Below, piece after piece: positions 1 through 8,511 of a DNA stretch of 64,000 nucleotides. A program made the translations under genes and the position numbers. Position 1 is the stretch's first letter, and each line of letters opens with the position of its first letter. Origin of the DNA: an uncultured Bacteroidota bacterium (lineage in GTDB: Bacteria; Bacteroidota; Bacteroidia; Bacteroidales; P3); assembly GCA_902774395.1 (NCBI GenBank), contig CACYIK010000011.1, forward strand, positions 92,450-156,449, written 5' to 3'. The notes beneath the pieces were generated by a model that was not told where the DNA came from, made no database searches, and saw nothing but the letters and a program-made list of their open reading frames with translations.

Positions 1-107
1 AGCTGTGGGGCCGCGAGACCTACGAGAAGATGAACCAGTCGAGTGGCGACTTTGCCAAGATGGCCGAGTCGTTGCTGGGCGCAATGCCTGTCAAGAGTGA
101 GCAGTGA
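1..107 (+). CDS. mraZ: MraZ, C-terminal fragment
   Basis: The window opens inside a reading frame (third frame, stop TGA at 105-107) encoding about 34 residues that begin LWGRETYEKM and end PVKSEQ. This pattern, 'W-x3-x-Y-E-x-M' followed by a short acidic/Ala tail, is that of the MraZ C-terminus, and MraZ is the usual first gene of the dcw cluster before rsmH. MraZ is a DNA-binding regulator of the cluster and also associates with the nucleoid. Only the tail is visible, so the identity rests on position and a weak sequence match. Its stop overlaps the likely rsmH start by 11 bases, indicating translational coupling. Confidence 0.7.
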   Translation, partial: LWGRETYEKMNQSSGDFAKMAESLLGAMPVKSEQ

Positions 108-1077
108 ATATCATATCCCCGTGATGCTTCATGAGGCGATGGAGGGTCTCTCCATCCGCCCCGAAGGCACCGCGTCCTCGCGGGGAGGGGTTTATGTCGA
201 CGTGACCTTTGGTGGCGGCGGGCATTCGCGTGCCATCCTGGAACGTCTGGGTCCGGAAGGCCGTCTGCTGGCTTTCGACCAGGACGAGGATGCCCGTGCC
301 AACGCTATCGATGACCCCAGGTTTACGCTTATCAACGAGAATTTCAGGCATCTGAAGGCATTCCTGCGACTGCACGGTGTGCGGCAGGTGGACGGCATCT
401 TGGCCGACCTGGGAGTGTCGAGCCACCAGTTCGACGTGGCGGAACGTGGTTTCTCCACGCGCTTCGACGGTGCGCTGGACCTCCGCATGGACCGTCGCGG
501 CGACGTGACGGCCGCCGACTTGGTGAACAGCCTCGGCGAGGAGGACCTGACGCGGATTCTGAAGCTCTACGGCGAGTTGCCCAACGCCAGACAGATGGCG
601 AAGGCGATAGCGAAGTGGAAAGTGGAAGGTGGAGAGCGGAGAGAGATTAAGACCACGGGAGAGCTGAAGGAGGCTGTGGCGAAGCATCTGCCGAGGGGTA
701 TGGAGAACAAGTACCTGGCGATGCTGTTCCAGGCCTTGCGCATCGAGGTGAACGGCGAGCTGGATGCCTTGAAAGAGATGCTGCAGCAGGCCAGCGAGGT
801 GCTGGTGCCGGGCGGCAGGTTGGTGGTCATCAGCTACCACTCGCTCGAGGACCGGCTGGTGAAGAACTTCATGCGCAGCGGCAACTTCGAAGGCACGGTG
901 GAGAAGGATTTCTACGGCAATGTGCTGTCGCCCATGCGGATGGTGAGTCATGGAGCTGTGCAGGCCGGTGCCGACGAGGTGGCCCGCAACAGCCGCGCCC
1001 GCAGCGCCAAGCTGAGGGTGGGGGAGAAGAGGACTGTGGAGAGCGACCAGAAGGCCGTGCCACAGAGCAACCGATAA
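97..1077 (+). CDS. rsmH: 16S rRNA (cytosine(1402)-N4)-methyltransferase RsmH
   Basis: RsmH methylates N4 of C1402 in 16S rRNA using S-adenosylmethionine. The protein (326 aa from the GTG at 97) starts VSSEYHIPVMLHEAM, the usual RsmH N-terminus, so I prefer this GTG to the upstream ATG at 43, which would read back through mraZ. The SAM-binding loop DVTFGGGGHS lies at about residues 35-44, followed by FDQDEDA and the late VISYHSLEDRLVKNF block. Residues about 173-183 (KWKVEGGERRE) are an insert encoded by GTGGAAAGTGGA-type repeat DNA at 613-645; the same repeat family occurs in aroE and in the AraC-type gene of this window. It overlaps mraZ and leads the dcw operon, with ftsL 31 bases downstream. 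Confidence 0.95.
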   Translation: MSSEYHIPVMLHEAMEGLSIRPEGTASSRGGVYVDVTFGGGGHSRAILERLGPEGRLLAFDQDEDARANAIDDPRFTLINENFRHLKAFLRLHGVRQVDGILADLGVSSHQFDVAERGFSTRFDGALDLRMDRRGDVTAADLVNSLGEEDLTRILKLYGELPNARQMAKAIAKWKVEGGERREIKTTGELKEAVAKHLPRGMENKYLAMLFQALRIEVNGELDALKEMLQQASEVLVPGGRLVVISYHSLEDRLVKNFMRSGNFEGTVEKDFYGNVLSPMRMVSHGAVQAGADEVARNSRARSAKLRVGEKRTVESDQKAVPQSNR

Positions 1078-1108
1078 CTAATGAACATTATATAGAATAT
1101 AAGTATAA

Positions 1109-1705
1109 ATGGGAAACAGGTTCAGGGATAAGGTAGTGGAAGAAGGCCTCGACGGCGAGTGGAAGGAGGAGATCGTCCAGCGTGCGATGTCCGACAGTCC
1201 GGCTGCGCCCAAGCGTGGAAACCGCCGGCGTGTACATGCCGCGCCCGCTCCTGCCCCCTCGGAGAGTGGTGAACGGCACGAGGAGAAGGAAGAGCGGAAA
1301 GCCGAGAAGAAGGAGCGGAAGCAGAAGGAGATGCTCACGCAGGAGCCCGAGCAGGAAATTGTGGACGAAGTCGAGGAGAACAAGGGCCCGACGAAAGGTG
1401 GCAAGGTGGCCAAAGGGCTGGCCAAGGTGCTGGGAGGCGACATTCTGGCCGACAAGCTGGTGCTGAGGCAGATACCGCTGCTGCTGCTCTGCATGGTGTT
1501 CCTGCTGCTAATCGTGGGCGTGCGCTATCGTGTGGAGAGCCTGAGCCGTGCCAAGATGGCGAAGGAAGAGCAAATCAACGAGTTGCGCGAGAAGCGCATC
1601 CGCATACTCAGGAGCAACCAAGAGACTGTGAAGATCTCGCAGATTGCCAAAGAGCTGAAAGAGACAGGGGTGGGCATTACCAGCGGCCCGCCGTATGAGA
1701 TTTAG
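1109..1705 (+). CDS. ftsL: FtsL-like cell division protein
   Basis: Small bitopic membrane protein of the divisome (198 aa). The first ~115 residues are strongly charged (K/E/R rich) and presumably cytoplasmic. One membrane span follows at about residues 121-143 (IPLLLLCMVFLLLIVGV). A short coiled-coil-like periplasmic segment rich in heptad Leu/Ile (KEEQINELREKRIRILRSN) ends in SGPPYEI. Position between rsmH and ftsI and the basic-coil topology identify the Bacteroidetes FtsL-like family, which is thought to act with FtsB/FtsQ in septal peptidoglycan control. The charged N-terminal tail appears longer than is usual for FtsL. The next start codon is 22 bases downstream. Confidence 0.85.
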   Translation: MGNRFRDKVVEEGLDGEWKEEIVQRAMSDSPAAPKRGNRRRVHAAPAPAPSESGERHEEKEERKAEKKERKQKEMLTQEPEQEIVDEVEENKGPTKGGKVAKGLAKVLGGDILADKLVLRQIPLLLLCMVFLLLIVGVRYRVESLSRAKMAKEEQINELREKRIRILRSNQETVKISQIAKELKETGVGITSGPPYEI

Positions 1706-1727
1706 AAGATAAGGAACCAGAAGAATA

Positions 1728-3983
1728 ATGAAAGAGAAGAGAGATAAAAACGAGACACGTGGGATGTTGATTCTGTACTTGCTGCTGACGCTGGTCGGCG
1801 GCACGGCGGTGGTGTGGAAGATTGTCGACGTGCAGTTTGTCGACGGCGACATGTGGCGTCGCAAAGCCGAGCGCCACGAGGTGAAGTGGCAGGACGACCC
1901 GGCGCGCAGAGGCAATATCTATTCTAGCGACGGCAAGATTCTCGCGACGACGGTGACGGTGTGCGACCTCTATCTGGATCTGGACAAGACCTATGTGCTT
2001 GGCTCGAACGGCGACACGATTCGCGACAAGCGCGGCAAGGCCAAGCAGAAATGCCCCATCGTGGACAGCAACCTGTACAAATACCTCGACACGATGTGCG
2101 ACCTCCTGAGCAAGGGCACGCGAGCACATAGCGCCGAATACTATAAGGAAAGGATACGCGCGGAGCGTGCGAGCAACAAGCCCAACCGATGCTTCCTTAT
2201 GGCCCGCCATGTGCCCTATGTGACGTGGCTGGCGATAAGCCGTCTGCCGGGCTGGCGCGACGGCGTGGTGAGACAGGTGGGCAAGCGCAATGTCATCTAC
2301 AACGAGCGTGCGCCTATCTACGGCAATATGGCGTTGAACACCATAGGCTTCGACAACGGCCGCGACAGCAAGACCTACACGGGCCTCGAAGGTTCTTACG
2401 ACTCGATATTGCGCGGCCGCGACGGCCGGTTCACCTGCCGCCGACTGACGAAGGGTATCTGGAAACCCGACATGCCTGACGACGGCGAGATGAAAGCTGT
2501 GCGTACCGACCACGACAAAGTGGACACCCTGATGGAGGTGCGCAAGGTGGACGGCGAGAGCATCGTGGCCACCATCGACACCCGCTACCAGGACATCGCC
2601 GAGCATGCGCTGCGCGAGGTGCTGATGCAATACGGCGGTGCCAGGGGCTGCGCCATCCTCATGGAGGTGGAGACGGGCTATGTGCTGGCCTGCGCCAACC
2701 TGGCGGCCGACACCGCGGGACGCTATAGCGAGCTCAGAGATGAGAACGTGGCTGTGTCGCGATTCTACGAGCCGGGTTCCACGTTCAAGAGCGTGGCGAT
2801 GATGGCCATGCTCAGCGACCCGAAGCAAGACATCGACACCTCGATGCAGGTGCGTACCGTCTACAAGGAATTCCCCAACGCCAAACCCGTCAAGGACAGC
2901 CACAAGAAGCGCGACTCGCTGAGTGTGAAAGAGGTCATCGAGGAGTCGTCGAACGTGGGTATGTGCGAGCTGGCTTGGATGTACTACCGCAACCGCAGGG
3001 ATGATTTTGTGGCCAGGATGCGCCAGGTGTTCCCGTATGAGAAGCTGAACCTCGACGTCAACGCCCCCGAGCCCACCAGCCGCATGAACAATGTCCATGC
3101 CTCGAACAACGACTTCCTGCGTCTGACCTACGGCTATTCGACGGTCGTCACGCCCATGCAGATCATCACCTTCTACAATGCTGTGGCCGGTGGCGGACGC
3201 ATGGTGAAGCCCCTCTTCTGCCGCGCCATCATCGACCGCAAGGGCGTCCGTCACGAGATAGAGCCCGTGGTGCTGCGTGAGCAGGCCTTCCCGAAAGAGA
3301 GTGCTAAGAAACTGACCGAGATGCTGATGGGTGTGGTGGAACGTGGTACGGCCAAGAGCATCAGGAGTAACCTCTACGCCATCGCCGGCAAGACGGGCAC
3401 GGCCAACTACCGTGTGACGATGCCCGAATGGCACAACTCGTCGTTTGCAGGCTTCTTCCCCGCGGATAATCCGCGCTACACCTGCTATGTGATGCTCGAG
3501 AAGGTGCCGCGTAGCGCCTTCGGTACCCAGGCCGCCAAGGTCTTCAAGGAGATTTCCGACTGTGTGGTGGCCATGGACCGCAAGCTCAACGAGGGTGTGC
3601 TGAGCACCTCGCTGCCGCGTATCGAGGCCGACAGCACGAAGGCCCTCGAGGCTCCGCGGATGGAGAAGGGCCGTCAGGAAAGCATCGTCAGGGCCTATGC
3701 CCTGGTGGGTCGCCGCTACCGCGGCGCCAACCGTCGAAGCGAGTGGGTGTCCTTCAAGGGTGCCACCGATTCGACCGAGGCTATCTATGTGGAATACAAG
3801 CCTACCCACGGCCGTGTGCCCAACTGCTATGGCATGACCGCCAAGGATGCCGTGTGGATGCTCAAGGAGATGGGCTACCGCGTGAGTGTGAAGGGCTACG
3901 GCAAGGTGATGTCGCAGGCGCCCAAGGCCGGCACGACGGCGAAGAGGGGTGTGCGAGTGGTGCTTACGCTGGGTAATGAATAG
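1728..3983 (+). CDS. ftsI: Septal transpeptidase FtsI (PBP3-type) with C-terminal PASTA domain
   Basis: Class B penicillin-binding protein that cross-links septal peptidoglycan. In the 751 residues I see one N-terminal membrane span (about 13-31), a PBP dimerisation region (VDVQFVDGDMWRRKAERHE, RRGNIYSSDGKILA), and a transpeptidase domain with all three active-site motifs: STFK at 351-354 (Ser351 nucleophile), SSN at 407-409 and KTGT at 555-558. The last ~65 residues (VPNCYGMTAKDAVWMLKEMG ... VRVVLTLGNE) form a PASTA domain, usual for the Bacteroidetes FtsI. It lies in the dcw operon between ftsL and murE and presumably pairs with FtsW encoded downstream. Confidence 0.96.
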   Translation: MKEKRDKNETRGMLILYLLLTLVGGTAVVWKIVDVQFVDGDMWRRKAERHEVKWQDDPARRGNIYSSDGKILATTVTVCDLYLDLDKTYVLGSNGDTIRDKRGKAKQKCPIVDSNLYKYLDTMCDLLSKGTRAHSAEYYKERIRAERASNKPNRCFLMARHVPYVTWLAISRLPGWRDGVVRQVGKRNVIYNERAPIYGNMALNTIGFDNGRDSKTYTGLEGSYDSILRGRDGRFTCRRLTKGIWKPDMPDDGEMKAVRTDHDKVDTLMEVRKVDGESIVATIDTRYQDIAEHALREVLMQYGGARGCAILMEVETGYVLACANLAADTAGRYSELRDENVAVSRFYEPGSTFKSVAMMAMLSDPKQDIDTSMQVRTVYKEFPNAKPVKDSHKKRDSLSVKEVIEESSNVGMCELAWMYYRNRRDDFVARMRQVFPYEKLNLDVNAPEPTSRMNNVHASNNDFLRLTYGYSTVVTPMQIITFYNAVAGGGRMVKPLFCRAIIDRKGVRHEIEPVVLREQAFPKESAKKLTEMLMGVVERGTAKSIRSNLYAIAGKTGTANYRVTMPEWHNSSFAGFFPADNPRYTCYVMLEKVPRSAFGTQAAKVFKEISDCVVAMDRKLNEGVLSTSLPRIEADSTKALEAPRMEKGRQESIVRAYALVGRRYRGANRRSEWVSFKGATDSTEAIYVEYKPTHGRVPNCYGMTAKDAVWMLKEMGYRVSVKGYGKVMSQAPKAGTTAKRGVRVVLTLGNE

Positions 3984-4004
3984 TTATGCAAAGAAGATAG
4001 AAGA

Positions 4005-5456
4005 ATGAAACTTAAAGATATAATAAAAGGTATTGACTGCCAAGTGAACGGTGACGCCGGGCTCGAGGTGAAAGACCTCCAGTTCGACTCGCGCAAGGTT
4101 ACGAAGGGTACGCTTTTCGTGGCGCAGCCTGGCACCAAAGTCGACGGACACGACTTCATCGGCAAGGCCGTGGAGGCTGGCGCCGTGGCAGTGATCTGCC
4201 AGCATATCCCCGAAGGGGCGCCCACCACGGCGACCTATATTGTCACCCCCGACAGCAACCAAGCCCTTGGCGAGGCCGCGGCCAACTTCTACGGCCATCC
4301 GTCGCAGAGCCTCAAGTTGGTGGGCATCACCGGCACCAACGGCAAGACCACCACGGTGACCCTGCTGCACCGCATGTTCCGCCAGCTAGGCCATCATGTG
4401 GGTCTGGTGTCAACCATCGTCAACAAGATTGACGAGGAGGAGCTCCCCACGGGTCACACCACCCCCGACGCGCTGGAACTCAACCAGCTGCTGCGCAAGA
4501 TGGTGGACGCCGGTTGCGACTACTGCTTCATGGAGGTGAGTTCTCACGCCGTGGTGCAGAAGCGCATCGCAGGTGTGGAGTTCGCCGGCGGCATCTTCAG
4601 CAATATCACCCACGACCACCTCGACTTCCACAAGACCATGGCCAACTATATCGCCGCTAAGAAGGGCTTCTTCGACGCCCTGCCGAAGACGGCCTGGGCG
4701 CTGACCAATGTCGACGACAAGAATGGCCGCGTGATGGTGCAGAACACCCGCGCCAAGGTCAGCACCTACGGCCTGCAGCAGATGGCCGACTTCCACGGCA
4801 AGGTCATCGAGGAGGGCTTCGAAGGGATGCATCTGGGTATCAACGGCCGCGAGGTATGGTGCCGTCTGGTGGGACGTTTCAACGCCTACAACCTGCTGGC
4901 CATCTATGGCGCTGCGGTGCTCAGCGGCGCCGATGCCGACGAGGCCTTGCGTATGCTTTCGATGCTCGAGCCGGCACCTGGACGCTTCCAGTATGTCAAC
5001 GGCCGCGGCATCACCGCCATCGTCGACTATGCCCATACGCCCGACGCCCTGCAGAACGTCATCGACACCATCGACGCCATCCGCCGTCCGACACAGCAGC
5101 TCATCACCGTGGTGGGTTGCGGTGGCGACCGCGACAAGACCAAGCGTCCCGAGATGGCGCAGATAGCCTCCAAGGGTAGCGACAAATTGGTCCTTACCTC
5201 CGACAACCCGCGCACCGAGAAGCCCGAGGATATCCTTGACGACATGGAGGCGGGACTCACGCCCGAACAGCTGAGTCACACCGTGCGCATCACCGACCGC
5301 CGCCAGGCCATCCGCACCGCCTGCATGATGGCTCGCGAGGGCGACATCATCCTCATCGCCGGCAAGGGCCACGAGAAATACCAGGAGGTGAATGGCGTGC
5401 GCAGTCACTTCGACGACGTCGAAGAGGTAGAGAAAGAGTTAAGTATTAAGAGTTAA
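4005..5456 (+). CDS. murE: UDP-MurNAc-tripeptide synthetase MurE
   Basis: Cytoplasmic Mur ligase that adds the third amino acid to UDP-MurNAc-L-Ala-D-Glu. The 483 residues show the Mur ATP loop GTNGKTTT (Lys114), the central-domain block TPDALELNQLLRKM and, in the C-terminal domain, DNPR at 400-403, the motif associated with meso-diaminopimelate specificity, so a meso-DAP-type peptidoglycan is expected. The last residues (KELSIKS) and the stop lie in AAGTATTAAGAGTTAAGAG-type repeat DNA that runs up to the mraY start 6 bases later. Spacing in the operon is tight on both sides. Confidence 0.97.
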   Translation: MKLKDIIKGIDCQVNGDAGLEVKDLQFDSRKVTKGTLFVAQPGTKVDGHDFIGKAVEAGAVAVICQHIPEGAPTTATYIVTPDSNQALGEAAANFYGHPSQSLKLVGITGTNGKTTTVTLLHRMFRQLGHHVGLVSTIVNKIDEEELPTGHTTPDALELNQLLRKMVDAGCDYCFMEVSSHAVVQKRIAGVEFAGGIFSNITHDHLDFHKTMANYIAAKKGFFDALPKTAWALTNVDDKNGRVMVQNTRAKVSTYGLQQMADFHGKVIEEGFEGMHLGINGREVWCRLVGRFNAYNLLAIYGAAVLSGADADEALRMLSMLEPAPGRFQYVNGRGITAIVDYAHTPDALQNVIDTIDAIRRPTQQLITVVGCGGDRDKTKRPEMAQIASKGSDKLVLTSDNPRTEKPEDILDDMEAGLTPEQLSHTVRITDRRQAIRTACMMAREGDIILIAGKGHEKYQEVNGVRSHFDDVEEVEKELSIKS

Positions 5457-5461
5457 GAGTT

Positions 5462-6637
5462 ATGCTATATTATTTATTCGATTGGCTAGACAAGATAGAC
5501 TTCCCCGGAGCGGGTGTGTTCCAGTACATCTCGTTCCGTGCGGCAGCCAGCATGGTGACATCGCTGCTCATCATGTTGCTTTTCGGCAAGAAGTTCATCC
5601 GATGGATGAAGAACCGTCTGGGCATGATGGACGAAGTGCGCACCGAGCTGGGTCTCGAGGGCGCTGCGCGCAAGAGCCAGACCCCCACCATGGGTGGCCT
5701 GCTCATCCTGGCGGCTATCCTCATCCCTACGCTGCTCTTTGCCAAGCTTGACAATACCTATGTGCTCATCATGATTGGCACCACGGTGTGGATGGGCTTG
5801 ATAGGATTCCTTGACGACTACTTGAAGAAGACCCGCGGCAAGGCGGGCCTGCCCGGCAAGTACAAGGTGATAGGACAGGTGTTGCTGGGCCTCGTCGTGG
5901 GTCTGCTCATCATCCATCACCCCTCTCTCAGCGGCTCTACCACTACTACCATCCCCTTCGTGAAGAACAACGAGTTCGACTATGCGTGGCTGGTCACCTG
6001 GATGGGCGACTGGGCCAGCGACATGGTGTGGGTGGTCTATGTGCTGATTATCATCTTCATCGTCACCGCCATCAGTAATGCCTCCAACCTCACCGACGGC
6101 ATCGACGGCATCGCCACGGGTGTGGCGGCTGTCAACGGCGGTGCCTTGGCCCTGCTGGCATGGGTCAGCGGTAACGCCATCATGGCCGGTTACCTCAACA
6201 TCATGTATCTCCCCAATATCGGTGAGCTGGCAATCTTCAGTACCGCCTTCATGGGCGCCACGCTGGGCTTCCTGTGGTACAACGGTCACCCTGCCGAGAT
6301 CTTTATGGGCGACACGGGCTCGCTCTCCATCGGCGGCATCATCGCCGTCTTCGCCGTGCTCATCAAGAAAGAGCTCCTGCTCCCCGTGCTCTGCGGCATC
6401 TATGTCATCGAGAATCTCTCGGTCATCATCCAGACTTCCTACTGCAAGTTCTACCGCCGCAAACACAAGCTGCCACCCAGCCAGTCGGTACCCGTCGAGA
6501 AGCGGCCCTTCCTCATGACGCCGCTGCACCACCACTTCCAGAAGAAGGGTGTGGCCGAGGAGAAGGTGGTCATCCGCTTCATCATCATAGCCATCCTCTT
6601 GGCCATCTTCACCCTCTCGACACTCAAACTGCGATAA
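5462..6637 (+). CDS. mraY: Phospho-MurNAc-pentapeptide transferase MraY
   Basis: Integral membrane enzyme that transfers phospho-MurNAc-pentapeptide to undecaprenyl phosphate, giving lipid I. The 391-residue protein has about ten hydrophobic spans, the TPTMGG loop, the catalytic Asp pair in FLDDYLKK (Asp118, Asp119), NLTDGIDGIA, FMGDTGSL and the PLHHHF motif at about 354-359. All catalytic signatures are intact. A 39-base gap with AT-rich sequence separates it from the murD remnant. Confidence 0.97.
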   Translation: MLYYLFDWLDKIDFPGAGVFQYISFRAAASMVTSLLIMLLFGKKFIRWMKNRLGMMDEVRTELGLEGAARKSQTPTMGGLLILAAILIPTLLFAKLDNTYVLIMIGTTVWMGLIGFLDDYLKKTRGKAGLPGKYKVIGQVLLGLVVGLLIIHHPSLSGSTTTTIPFVKNNEFDYAWLVTWMGDWASDMVWVVYVLIIIFIVTAISNASNLTDGIDGIATGVAAVNGGALALLAWVSGNAIMAGYLNIMYLPNIGELAIFSTAFMGATLGFLWYNGHPAEIFMGDTGSLSIGGIIAVFAVLIKKELLLPVLCGIYVIENLSVIIQTSYCKFYRRKHKLPPSQSVPVEKRPFLMTPLHHHFQKKGVAEEKVVIRFIIIAILLAIFTLSTLKLR

Positions 6638-6676
6638 AAATAAACGATCAACTTATAAAACCATCAATATATCAGT

Positions 6677-7216
6677 ATGACTATTGAAACTTTGGCCAAA
6701 CAGGGCCGCGACAGAATCCACACGGGGCTTGCGGGCATCGACACCCAGCGACTGAAAGCGATGCGCAACGCCTCACTCAGAGCCTGCTTCAACCGCTTGG
6801 AGGAGACACGCTACAGGATGGAGTTTGTGGCAAGGGTGCGCGGACGCGAATACATCAACGACGCTGCCTCCCGTTCTATCAACTCCACCTGGTACACCCT
6901 CGAGAGCACGCAGGGCGGTCTGATATGGATTGCTGACGCGCCGACTGTCGACGCCGACTACAGCCGCCTTGTGCCCACCGCGCTGCGCAAGGTGCGTATG
7001 CTCCTCATCCTTGGCGGCGACAGCGAGCGTCTGCGCAAGACCTTCAGTGGCATCATCCCCGTCATCGAGGCTTGCCCTTCGATGGCCGATGCTCTGCGCA
7101 GGGCTTACCGCTATGAGGCCGACGACGTCAAGGTGCTCTACTCCCCCGCCTGCGACAACGGCTCCGACGTGGTCGACGAAGGCGAGGAGTTCCGCCATCA
7201 GGTCAACGAATTATAG
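6677..7216 (+). CDS. murD: MurD remnant: C-terminal domain only
   Basis: This 179-residue frame sits exactly where murD lies in Bacteroidetes dcw clusters, between mraY and ftsW. It aligns by eye only with the C-terminal domain of MurD: REYINDAASRSINSTWYTLE corresponds to the usual INDSKATN-(V/I)NSTW block, and VLYSPACDNG to LLSPACAS. The N-terminal UDP-binding domain and the whole ATP-binding domain (GTNGKT loop) are absent, and the 39 bases after mraY leave no room for them. The Lys of DSKATN, the DKG(N) lysine and the downstream Phe block are replaced. It therefore cannot be a normal D-glutamate ligase. The frame is open, keeps operon spacing (3 bases before ftsW) and has neighbour-like codon use, so it may still be made. 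Whether it is a relic or has a new non-catalytic role is unknown; a full MurD must be encoded elsewhere. Confidence 0.75.
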   Translation: MTIETLAKQGRDRIHTGLAGIDTQRLKAMRNASLRACFNRLEETRYRMEFVARVRGREYINDAASRSINSTWYTLESTQGGLIWIADAPTVDADYSRLVPTALRKVRMLLILGGDSERLRKTFSGIIPVIEACPSMADALRRAYRYEADDVKVLYSPACDNGSDVVDEGEEFRHQVNEL

Positions 7217-7219
7217 AAA

Positions 7220-8479
7220 ATGAAAGTATCTAAGATATTCAGAGGCGACCGGACGCTATGGGTGCTGTTCCTCCTGTTCAGCATCATCTCGCTGGTGGAG
7301 GTTTACAGCTCCATCGGACTCTTCGCCTATTCCCTCAACGGAGGCAAGCCTACGGGTCTCTTCCTGCGACATCTGCTCATCGTCATCGTGACATGGGTGA
7401 TTGTCATCGGCGCCTCACGTATCAACTACCGCTATTTCTCGCGTTTCGCGGTGATGGGTTTCTGGGTGTCGCTGGTGTTGCTGGCAGTGGTGATGATGCT
7501 CGGCGGCCGTTGGCTGTCGCTGCCGGTGGTGAGCCAGTTCCAGCCTTCCGAGGTGGCCAAGGTGGCCCTCGTGCTCTTCATCGCGCGTATGCTCACCCTC
7601 AAGAAAGAGCAGGCCGCCGAGCTGGGCACCTTCCTCTCTCTGCTGGTGTATATCGTGCTGGTGGTGGCGCTGGTGCTCCCCGAGAACTTCTCCACCTCGG
7701 CGCTGATATTCATCTCGTGCTATCTCATGATGCTCTTCGGCGGCGTGAACCGCAAGTGGTGGTGGCGCCTGATGCTGGTGATAGCCCTGGGTGCCGGCGT
7801 GGGACTCGCCGTGACCTATAACCGCTATTCCAAGAAAGTCAACAATACCGAGCAGGTCGAGACTGTTTCGCAGAAACAACTCCTTGAACGCTCGTCGACA
7901 TGGGGCCACCGCGTCTATTCGTGGCTCAACCCCGATACCAATGCCCTCACACAGGAGAATATGGCGCGCATGGCCGTTGCCCATGGCGGCATGTTCGGCG
8001 TGGGTCCGGGCAACACCATCCACGCACGCCTCATGACGCAGGCACACAACGACTTTATCTATGCCATCATCCTCGAAGAGACAGGCCTGGTGGGAGGCGT
8101 GATAGTCTTCCTGCTCTACAGCTTCTTCTACTTCTGCTGTGTGAGGTTGTCGTGGCGCTGCAAGGGACGTTTCGGGTCACTCACCGTCGCGGGTCTGGGC
8201 ACTATGATATACTTGCAAGCCCTGGCCAATATGGGTGTCGCCGTGGGCGTGCTGCCCGTCACCGGACAGACGTTGCCCTTCATCTCCTATGGCGGCACTG
8301 CCTATATGTTCCTCGGCCTCGGCCTCGGCATCATCCAGTCGGTGGCCGCCGATGTCAACAGAGAGAAAGAAAAGGCCTTGGCTGAAGCCCAGCCGGCACC
8401 GGCCATAGAGCCGGCGGTGGCAGAAGCGCCTGCCGAGGAGGGTGAAATGCTTATAACGGACGATACAGACAATAACTAG
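7220..8479 (+). CDS. ftsW: Septal peptidoglycan polymerase FtsW
   Basis: SEDS-family lipid-II glycosyltransferase of the divisome, in the inner membrane. The 419-residue protein has roughly ten membrane spans. Family blocks include VSQFQPSEVAKVALVLF, HGGMFGVGPGN, AHNDFIYAIILEETGLVGG and LPFISYGGTAYMF near the C-terminus. A Pro/Ala/Glu-rich cytoplasmic tail of about 45 residues (AEAQPAPAIEPAVAEAP) follows the last span. It starts 3 bases after the murD remnant and partners FtsI. Confidence 0.96.
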   Translation: MKVSKIFRGDRTLWVLFLLFSIISLVEVYSSIGLFAYSLNGGKPTGLFLRHLLIVIVTWVIVIGASRINYRYFSRFAVMGFWVSLVLLAVVMMLGGRWLSLPVVSQFQPSEVAKVALVLFIARMLTLKKEQAAELGTFLSLLVYIVLVVALVLPENFSTSALIFISCYLMMLFGGVNRKWWWRLMLVIALGAGVGLAVTYNRYSKKVNNTEQVETVSQKQLLERSSTWGHRVYSWLNPDTNALTQENMARMAVAHGGMFGVGPGNTIHARLMTQAHNDFIYAIILEETGLVGGVIVFLLYSFFYFCCVRLSWRCKGRFGSLTVAGLGTMIYLQALANMGVAVGVLPVTGQTLPFISYGGTAYMFLGLGLGIIQSVAADVNREKEKALAEAQPAPAIEPAVAEAPAEEGEMLITDDTDNN

Positions 8480-8511
8480 AATCAGTTAAGCAATCAAATA
8501 ATAATAAGGAT

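Noticed and set aside
1677..3809. 710-codon minus-strand frame opposite ftsI
   Set aside because: His/Val/Leu-rich shadow of a gene with all three PBP motifs; no recognisable domain.
6638..6676. Frameshifted N-terminal MurD domains
   Set aside because: Only 39 bases separate mraY from the remnant and no Mur P-loop is found in any frame nearby, so this is a deletion rather than a frameshift.
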